A stretch of DNA of 55,253 bases, taken from Spirochaetia bacterium. Lineage in GTDB: Bacteria > Spirochaetota > Spirochaetia > Treponematales > Breznakiellaceae. The stretch lies in assembly GCA_025997795.1 (NCBI GenBank), contig BNVB01000006.1, positions 1 through 55,253 on the forward strand. The letters are read 5' to 3'. A program made the translations under genes and the position numbers. Below, piece after piece: positions 49,737-55,253 of the stretch (the stretch's first letter is position 1; every line of letters begins with the position of its first letter). A model generated the notes under the pieces. It had not been told where the DNA came from, did no database searches, and worked only from the letters and a program-made list of their open reading frames with translations.

Positions 49737-50105
49737 TTAAGCGCCTTTGGGATTCGACCCATACTGGTTATCGCCGGGAATCCCTTCCTGGGCCAGGAAT
49801 ATTAGTACAATAATAAAGCCCACAAGAGGAATAAGCCACAAAAGCAGAAGCAGACCGCTGCGATTGGTATCATGCAAGCGCCTGGCGCCCACAGCAATAG
49901 TGGGAACAAGTACAGCAAGGCCGAAAATTCCGGACACTATGGCAAAAATGATACCAATGAAGGGAATAATCCCTAAAATGCACAATACTACACCAATAAT
50001 GACATTGCCAAGGAAAAACATCCAGAATTCCTTGCGCCGGGCCCTGCCGGAAAATTCAGCGTATTTCTGTAAAACAGCTTTGTACCAGTTTACAATTTCT
50101 TCCAT
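49737..50105 (-). CDS. DUF805 membrane protein
   Basis: 122 residues. The start motif VNWYKAVLQKYAEFSGRARRKEFWMFFL is diagnostic of DUF805, followed by three or four membrane helices and the loop VGARRLHDTNRSGLLLLL. AGGTTA-type ribosome site before the ATG. Function of the family is unknown. It is transcribed ahead of the RNA methyltransferase, 10 bp apart. Confidence 0.93.
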   Translation of the reverse strand: MEEIVNWYKAVLQKYAEFSGRARRKEFWMFFLGNVIIGVVLCILGIIPFIGIIFAIVSGIFGLAVLVPTIAVGARRLHDTNRSGLLLLLWLIPLVGFIIVLIFLAQEGIPGDNQYGSNPKGA

Positions 50106-50212
50106 AAAATAACCTCCAAAAAAATTAAGCGGTTCCAGGACCAGCTATGTTTATCACTATACTACCAATCTTTTATAGATAGGTCAACGGTTCGGTTTTT
50201 ACTCTTATTCGC

Positions 50213-50241
50213 TTGCTTCTGACTTGTTGAGCGTATATAAT
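50213..50241 (+). promoter_or_regulatory. Promoter of the heme-motif kinase, near-leaderless
   Basis: TTGCTT (50213-50218), 17-bp spacer, TATAAT (50236-50241); ATG is 8 nt further (50250). No ribosome site. Confidence 0.65.
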
Positions 50242-50249
50242 TCCCTTAG

Positions 50250-52304
50250 ATGGCACGCAAAAAAACAAGCAAAAAAGTTTCCATTTATATCGTTATGGCC
50301 ATTTTATTCTGGACAGCGAGTGTCGGTATCTCGCTGTGGCTTAATATCAGCAGAACCTATGAACACGCCAGAGCTTCCGCCTTGATTCAGGCGCGGACTG
50401 CTTTTGAAAAAGATGTTATGTACCGCCGCTGGGTTTCGGGTCTTGGCGGGGTCTATGGTAAGGTCGGCGATTCCCTCCCTCCCAATGAATGGCTTGCCGA
50501 TGATGGAACCAGAGAAATACCGGGGCCAAACGGTCTTATCATGACAAAAATCAATCCTGCCTATATGACCCGGCTTGTGCATGAAATGGGAGAACTTGCC
50601 TCGGGGGTAATTGGACACATCACCAGCAATAATCCGATACGGCCCGCTAATGAGCCTGATCCCTGGGAAAAAGAAGCGCTGCTTGAGCTTGAAAAAAATC
50701 CGGAAGAAAAAGAAGTTACCACCATTCAGGCCAGAGATGGCAGGGACTATTTCCGTTTTATGGGGCCCCTTGTTACCGAAGAGAGTTGTCTAACATGTCA
50801 TGCCTTTCAGGGTTACAAGGCCGGCGAACAGCGCGGAGGGATCAGCGTTGATGTGCCTATGGCTCCCTTTATGTTATCAGCCAATGCAACAGTAGGCTTT
50901 CTTGGTTTTTCCCATGGCGCCCTCTGGCTTTTCGGTCTTATATTCCTGCTTATTCTAAGCCAGCGTATCAATCTGCACATGCAGAAGCAGGAAGAGGCCA
51001 AAGAGCAGCTGCGTACTCTGGCAGATGAACTGGAAGACCGGGTAGAGGAACGTACCAAAGAACTGCAGCAGAGCCAGCAGGCTGCCGAGAGCGCCAGCAT
51101 GGCAAAAAGCGAATTTCTTTCGAACATGAGCCACGAGATCCGTACCCCAATGAATGCAATAATCGGCATGACAACCATAGGTGAAAAAGCAGCCGGTATC
51201 GAACGCAAAAACTATGCTTTCGGCAAAATCGAAGCTGCCGGAAGACATCTCCTTGGCATTATTAACGAAATACTGGATATGTCAAAAATTGAGGCCAACA
51301 AACTGGAACTGTCTTTTGAGGAATTTAATCTTGAAAGAATGTTTCAAGAGGTTGTCAATGTTATTAACTTTCGGATAGAAGAAAAGCATCAGGTTTTTTC
51401 TGTTGATATTGACAAAAAAATTCCTCCGGTACTTATTGGTGACGATCAGCGGCTGGCCCAGGTTATTACCAATCTGTTGGGTAATGCCGTAAAGTTTACC
51501 CCCGAAGGGGGTTCCATTTTTCTTTCTGCCCGTTTGATTGAAAAAGTCGAAAAAGCTAACGGAAGCAAAGATAAATGTACCATACAGATAGAAGTGCGGG
51601 ACAACGGCATCGGTATCAGCGCAGAACAGCAGGAAAAACTTTTTACTTCTTTCCAGCAGGCCGAAAGCAGCACTTCCAGAAAATTCGGCGGTACAGGTCT
51701 CGGCCTGGCTATTTCAAAACGGATCGTGGAAATGATGGGCGGCCGTATTTGGGTAGAATCGGAGCCCGATAAAGGATCGGCATTTATTTTTACCTTACAA
51801 GCCTGGGGCCTTACATCCAAACACTCAGGCCAGGAAGCTTATCCCAGGACAGAAAAACGATCCGAAAAAATCCCCTCCTACAAGGGACACCGTCTGCTCC
51901 TCGCAGAGGATGTGGAAATTAATCAGGAAATAGTGTCTGTCCTGCTTGAACCTACGGAAATTGAAATAGTCTGCGCCGGAAACGGCAAAGAAGCTGTGCG
52001 CCTCTTTGCCGAAGATCCGCGGCATTTCGACATGATCTTTATGGATCTGCAGATGCCCGAAATGGACGGCCTTGAAGCAACCCGGCACATTCGTGCTATC
52101 GAAGCTGAACACTTCGACAGCGGCGTTACGCAGCATATTCCCATTGTTGCTATGACTGCGAATGTATTCCGCGAAGATGTGGAAAAATGCCTTGCTGCGG
52201 GCATGAACGACCATATCGGGAAGCCCATTGATCTTGATGAGATTCTCGACAAACTGCAGAGTTACCTCCCCAAAACTGCGGCTGCTGAATCTGAAAAAGA
52301 TTAA
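50250..52304 (+). CDS. Hybrid histidine kinase with periplasmic c-type heme domain
   Basis: 684 residues. Membrane helix (10-30), a periplasmic domain of the DUF3365/Tll0287-like type holding a single heme c motif CLTCH (about 180-184), second helix (about 210-235), coiled coil, H-box FLSNMSHEIRTPMNA (His near 293), ATPase (NLLGNAVKFT, GGTGLGLAIS) and one receiver (LLLAEDVEINQ, Asp in IFMDLQMPEMDG near 597). It probably senses redox state, oxygen or a gas through covalent heme. The kinase core is a close paralogue of that at 15098. It is followed at once by resB and ccsA, which are needed to attach such a heme. The promoter leaves almost no 5' leader. Confidence 0.93.
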   Translation: MARKKTSKKVSIYIVMAILFWTASVGISLWLNISRTYEHARASALIQARTAFEKDVMYRRWVSGLGGVYGKVGDSLPPNEWLADDGTREIPGPNGLIMTKINPAYMTRLVHEMGELASGVIGHITSNNPIRPANEPDPWEKEALLELEKNPEEKEVTTIQARDGRDYFRFMGPLVTEESCLTCHAFQGYKAGEQRGGISVDVPMAPFMLSANATVGFLGFSHGALWLFGLIFLLILSQRINLHMQKQEEAKEQLRTLADELEDRVEERTKELQQSQQAAESASMAKSEFLSNMSHEIRTPMNAIIGMTTIGEKAAGIERKNYAFGKIEAAGRHLLGIINEILDMSKIEANKLELSFEEFNLERMFQEVVNVINFRIEEKHQVFSVDIDKKIPPVLIGDDQRLAQVITNLLGNAVKFTPEGGSIFLSARLIEKVEKANGSKDKCTIQIEVRDNGIGISAEQQEKLFTSFQQAESSTSRKFGGTGLGLAISKRIVEMMGGRIWVESEPDKGSAFIFTLQAWGLTSKHSGQEAYPRTEKRSEKIPSYKGHRLLLAEDVEINQEIVSVLLEPTEIEIVCAGNGKEAVRLFAEDPRHFDMIFMDLQMPEMDGLEATRHIRAIEAEHFDSGVTQHIPIVAMTANVFREDVEKCLAAGMNDHIGKPIDLDEILDKLQSYLPKTAAAESEKD

Positions 52305-52345
52305 TAGAATGCACATTAATAGAATGTACCTTAATAGAATGCACA
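52301..52345. repeat. 15-bp tandem repeat, three units, at the kinase-resB junction
   Basis: TTAATAGAATGCACA, TTAATAGAATGTACC, TTAATAGAATGCACA. The first unit holds the kinase stop, and each unit carries TAA, TAG and an ATG, so it offers three in-frame starts for resB and stops in the other frames. Confidence 0.9.
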
Positions 52346-53004
52346 GGTTTTTTAAGCTGCTTAGATCCCTCAAGCTTACCGCAGTATTAATTGCCGCTAT
52401 TATTATAACAAGCGCTGTTTCAACTTTTATACCACAGTCCCGTTTTTTTAGCTCACCTGCTTTTTTAATTCCCGTCGTTTTGTTTTTTTTCAATCTGCTT
52501 GCCTGTACGATTTTCCGCTTTTCGCGGGAACTAAAAAAGGAAAAGCCGAATTTTGGCCCCGACATTCTTCACGGCGGCCTGCTCCTTTTTATCATTGCCG
52601 CTTTTCTAAGCGCCCTTAACCGCATGGACGGATCAATCACCCTGTCCAAGGGGCAATCGGCCATGCTTCCCAACGGCACTATAATCGTCCTTGAGGATCT
52701 TGAATATACGGAAGATACAAACGGCAGACCGGAGGCCTGGAAAAGTTATCTTTCGGTATTTCACGGCAGTGAAATACCGATGCAGTCCGGGGTCCTGGAA
52801 GTGAACCATCCCTTAAAAAGCGGGGGTTTTTCTTTGTATCAGTTTGCCTATGGAAATAACGCGGGCGAAACGTATACCGTTATCCGGGTTGTATGGGACC
52901 CCGGATATGCCATGGTTGTTATTTCATTATGTATAGTCGGCGCAGGCATTTGCATTACGCTGTTTGTCAAATTACGGAATTTACCCAAAGGAGAAAAAGT
53001 ATGA
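52309..53004 (+). CDS. ResB-like cytochrome c biogenesis protein
   Basis: A short ResB/Ccs1 form of about 231 residues. Two N-terminal membrane helices (LKLTAVLIAAIIITSAVSTFIPQ, FLIPVVLFFFNLLACTIF), a third with the conserved His (NFGPDILHGGLLLFIIAAF), a periplasmic domain and a last helix (PGYAMVVISLCIVGAGICITLFV). With CcsA it hands reduced heme to apocytochromes at the periplasmic face (System II). Three in-frame ATGs (52309, 52324, 52339) lie in the tandem repeat; the last, MHRFFKLLRS, would be enough. It overlaps ccsA as ATGA. Confidence 0.85.
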   Translation: MHINRMYLNRMHRFFKLLRSLKLTAVLIAAIIITSAVSTFIPQSRFFSSPAFLIPVVLFFFNLLACTIFRFSRELKKEKPNFGPDILHGGLLLFIIAAFLSALNRMDGSITLSKGQSAMLPNGTIIVLEDLEYTEDTNGRPEAWKSYLSVFHGSEIPMQSGVLEVNHPLKSGGFSLYQFAYGNNAGETYTVIRVVWDPGYAMVVISLCIVGAGICITLFVKLRNLPKGEKV

Positions 53005-53783
53005 CCATAGCTACTGCGGCATTTATTGTTTTGATTATCGCCCTTATCATACAGGTTGTTTTTTTATTCCGTAAAAATGAAGAGCCCGCAAGCAAATGGC
53101 TGGTACTTCTTGCCGCCATATTGCTTATCACCGTATCGGTAATCCGCAGCATACAAATACGCTTTATCGCCCTTACCGGGACCTTTGAATCTTTAATCTT
53201 TTATGCAGCGGTAATTTGTATAATTTCTTTTATCTATAAAATCCAACATTCTATTCCCCGGAGTAAGATAATCAGTTTTCTTTCCGCTTTAATTGCCCTT
53301 GTCTTTCTGGCACTGGCAAGTTCTCCGCTTACCCGTAAAGAAGCTCTGCTGCCTGTTCCAAGCCTTAAGTCGTCATGGCTCCTGCTCCATGTTTCTTTTT
53401 CGTTTATCGGAGAATCATTTTTTGTTGTTTCCTTTGCCGCAGCTTTAGCTTCCCTTTTTGCCAAAACGGAAAAAAAGCGCCTGGAATATGACAGGATCAC
53501 CTATACAGCAATTGCGGTGGGCTATCCTGTTTTTGTTACCGGCGCACTAATCTTTGGCGCCATCTGGGCACAAAAAGCCTGGGGGATTTGGTGGAGCTGG
53601 GACCCAAAAGAAACCTGGGCGCTTATTACTGTCCTTGTGTATACGTTTTATCTGCATTTCCGTATCATGTATAAAAAGAAGGGCGCTGCGGTTTCGCTTA
53701 TTGCCGTGCTGGGTTTTCTGTGTACGGTCTTTACGTTATTCGGTGTAAATTATCTTTTACCGGGATTGCACAGCTACAAATAA
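53001..53783 (+). CDS. ccsA: CcsA/ResC-type cytochrome c heme lyase subunit
   Basis: 260 residues from ATG 53001, with AAAGGAG upstream and ATGA overlap with resB; the longer frame to 52893 lies inside resB and is out of keeping. About eight membrane helices. The tryptophan-rich heme-handling loop WGIWWSWDPKETWAL (about 196-210) is a clear WWD motif, flanked by conserved His (LLHVSFSFIGE and LHFRIMY). It converges with the RNA methyltransferase by a 10-bp overlap. Its only visible client in the window is the upstream kinase. Confidence 0.93.
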   Translation: MTIATAAFIVLIIALIIQVVFLFRKNEEPASKWLVLLAAILLITVSVIRSIQIRFIALTGTFESLIFYAAVICIISFIYKIQHSIPRSKIISFLSALIALVFLALASSPLTRKEALLPVPSLKSSWLLLHVSFSFIGESFFVVSFAAALASLFAKTEKKRLEYDRITYTAIAVGYPVFVTGALIFGAIWAQKAWGIWWSWDPKETWALITVLVYTFYLHFRIMYKKKGAAVSLIAVLGFLCTVFTLFGVNYLLPGLHSYK

Positions 53784-54732
53784 TCTAACAGCATCCAGCA
53801 CAGCTCATGTTTGTTGTGGTACAGGTGAATCACCCGGCTTCCGGGGATGGCGGCAAAACGCCGGGGAGTCTCGAAGTCTGGTGGGGAACCTTGCATTTTT
53901 ATCGTACAGATAAAATTCTTACAAAGCCCCGAGGCAAGCCACTTTTCTATCCATTCAAAGAGCCGTTTGGGGTACACCGCGGCATCGCAAAAAAGCCAGT
54001 CCAGGGGGCCAATGTCTTCCGGCTTTAGGGTAAAGGCATCGTGTTTTAAAAACCTTACCCCCGGCAGGGCGCTTATACGTTCATCCAGGGGGGCGCGGTC
54101 CACGGCGCTTACTTCTGCCCCCAGCTTTGCCAGCGCCCAGGTCCAGCCGCCGGGGCTGGCCCCAGCGTCCAGGCACCTGGTACCCGGACCGGGCCGGGTT
54201 CCGGCCAGGCTTAGGGCTTCCCACAATTTAAGGTAGGCCCTGCTGGGCGGCCCGGCTTTATCTTCCTCAAATTCAATTACTCCCCCGGGAAGGGACTGGA
54301 ACAGGCGGCGCTGGCGATCATGGTATGTTCGTCCAGCAGGGTCCAGGCGCCCATGGGTACGGCGGGAATATCCCAGGGGAATGGCCGCCGCCTGGCGGGT
54401 AAGGGGGGAAGTTTTTTGGCGATTAACGCGCCCCGGCGGAACTGGGTAAAAAGGCACGGCGCCCAGTTCCGCTGAATCGAACGGAGGGCGGCGGCAGCTT
54501 CGGAGATGGAACCAAATTCCAGCCGGAACGGTTCCAGCCAGATGTTACGATGCCAAACCGGGGAAACGGCGGGCGTTTCCGGCACATGGCACAAGCTATT
54601 CCTTTCGCTTTGCAAAATTCCGGGCTCTGAAATTACCAATTCAGCTGCCAGGTGATCCTCAAAACCGGGGATGACTTCGTAGATTCGTCCCGGCAGGGCT
54701 TTAGGTACCACTGCGCCAGGAAAGATAATCAA
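53774..54732 (-). CDS. RlmM-like 2'-O-ribose RNA methyltransferase, interrupted by a frameshift
   Basis: Two overlapping frames together make one protein. The 5' part (54277-54732) starts RIYEVIPGFEDHLAAEL and runs to DEHTMIASAACSSPFPGE then TAA. The 3' part resumes in the -1 frame with GGVIEFEEDKAGPPSRAYLKLWEA and holds the SAM site CLDAGASPGGWTWALAKLGAEVSAVDR and CDAAV. The conserved order is that of RlmM and related FtsJ-type enzymes. The shift lies at a run of five G after CCC (about 54288-54297); one extra G would restore the frame. Zero-frame codons there read C-CCG-GGG, which fits a -1 slippery heptamer. A sequencing error, a mutation or programmed frameshifting are all possible. Confidence 0.85.
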
Positions 54733-55042
54733 CGTATTTTTGGAAATTTTTCCCCCTGGGGGATTCTTTTATGTCAAAGCCAATGTCGCAGGAATAACTG
54801 CCGGGACGCAGCCATTTACATTCGGTAACCAGATCAAAACTGCCTATTTCTGAGGTATCTTCCGGGTACAGGGTAAGGGTATAGGGGGATTCTTCCTTTA
54901 CATCAACCTGCATGGTACATTCAATACGGCAGCCGGTAATGGAAATATCCTTTAAGAGGGCATCGCCCGAAAAGGCCTTGGGAATTCGTACCCGGGCAAT
55001 AGAAGGATAACGCCGGTTTTTTCGTTTGTCACTGCCTAACAT
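54701..55042 (-). CDS. PilZ-domain protein (cyclic-di-GMP receptor type)
   Basis: 113 residues. The N-terminal KRKNRRYPSIARVRI gives the basic RxxxR-type motif and LLKDISITGCRIE the D/NxSxxG-type motif of PilZ; the remaining strands and the C-terminal helix (KNFQKYVDYLS) fit. It most likely binds cyclic-di-GMP, which the HD-GYP proteins at 3973 and 5040 would degrade. Its end overlaps the start of the RlmM-like gene by about 30 bp if that gene starts at 54732. Confidence 0.88.
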   Translation of the reverse strand: MLGSDKRKNRRYPSIARVRIPKAFSGDALLKDISITGCRIECTMQVDVKEESPYTLTLYPEDTSEIGSFDLVTECKWLRPGSYSCDIGFDIKESPRGKNFQKYVDYLSWRSGT

Positions 55043-55080
55043 AGGGTTACTATGCCCCGTTTTTTCCGCTTAGTCAACAA

Positions 55081-55253
55081 TTACCACTCATGCGGAGAAT
55101 AGCTGCCTTTGGGTTCAATAATTTTGAATGTATCTCCTGACGGCTCAATTACATAAAAGCCCTTTTTTAGGGCATACGTTTTCTCACTATCGCCAAAGAT
55201 TATACCGGCAACAGCGCCCAAGTATTTTCGTTTATCATCATGTAAATCCGCAT
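55081..55253 (-). CDS. C-terminal end of a hypothetical protein, cut by window edge
   Basis: Minus-strand frame open from the right edge to TAA at 55081-55083, about 57 codons, ending KIIEPKGSYSPHEW. The visible part (KYLGAVAGIIFGDSEKTYALK, GFYVIEPSGDTFKII) is a small beta-rich piece. No family recognised; the start is outside the window. Confidence 0.55.
   Translation of the reverse strand, partial: ADLHDDKRKYLGAVAGIIFGDSEKTYALKKGFYVIEPSGDTFKIIEPKGSYSPHEW

Overview
The window is most like a chromosomal segment of a spirochaete, probably a Treponema of moderate G+C content (termite-gut type). This is inferred from content, not from a database match: an HprK/HPr pair with no PTS sugar transporter in sight, several signal-peptide beta-barrel proteins, FecR/cyclase/MgtE neighbours of treponemal character, two HD-GYP response regulators and a PilZ protein.

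Layout. 1-3.2 kb (minus): outer-membrane barrel (cut by the window edge), a small secreted protein, an RluA pseudouridine synthase and pyrE. 3.2-8.5 kb (plus): queH, two REC-HD-GYP regulators, gpsA, ffh. 8.5-10 kb (minus): B12-type radical SAM protein. 10-12.6 kb (plus): mtnN, luxS and a purine permease. 12.7-15 kb: tRNA-Arg, hicAB, all four serine tRNA isoacceptors and initiator tRNA, interleaved with structured repeats of about 140 bp. 15-28.3 kb (mostly minus): a hemerythrin-tailed hybrid kinase, then a run of mgtE leader, mgtE, two conserved hypotheticals, adenylate cyclase, a FecR/fibronectin-like protein and an outer-membrane protein. 28.3-32.2 kb: threonine aldolase and M24 peptidase, then a small island (vapBC plus an AT-rich lipoprotein) bounded by a 25-bp direct repeat of the peptidase 3' end. 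32-42 kb: envelope proteins, NYN-cold-shock fusion, metallo-beta-lactamase, HDOD, TPR and LamG proteins, porin-like barrel. 42-50 kb: uvrC, hprK, ptsH, EamA transporter, SfsA-GIY-YIG fusion, TetR, RNA methyltransferase, DUF805. 50-53.8 kb: a hybrid kinase with a c-type heme motif followed directly by the ResB and CcsA cytochrome c maturation proteins. 53.8-55.25 kb (minus): a frameshifted RlmM-like methyltransferase, PilZ, and a truncated gene.

Main points. (1) Downstream of three tRNA-Ser genes lie five copies of an element of about 140 bp that ends in a copy of the 3' end of its own tRNA and begins with a sequence complementary to that end. Both the outer pairing and internal stems covary between copies, so this looks like a structured RNA or mobile repeat family not explained by any class I know. 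(2) A heme-c sensor kinase and a minimal System II heme-ligation pair form one cluster. (3) Several genes share the geometry -35, 17 bp, -10, 6 nt, start codon, which predicts leaderless mRNAs. (4) Exact 15-bp tandem duplications and in-frame palindromic repeats recur through the window. (5) pyrE appears to start at ATT, and mgtE is preceded by a proline-rich leader ORF.
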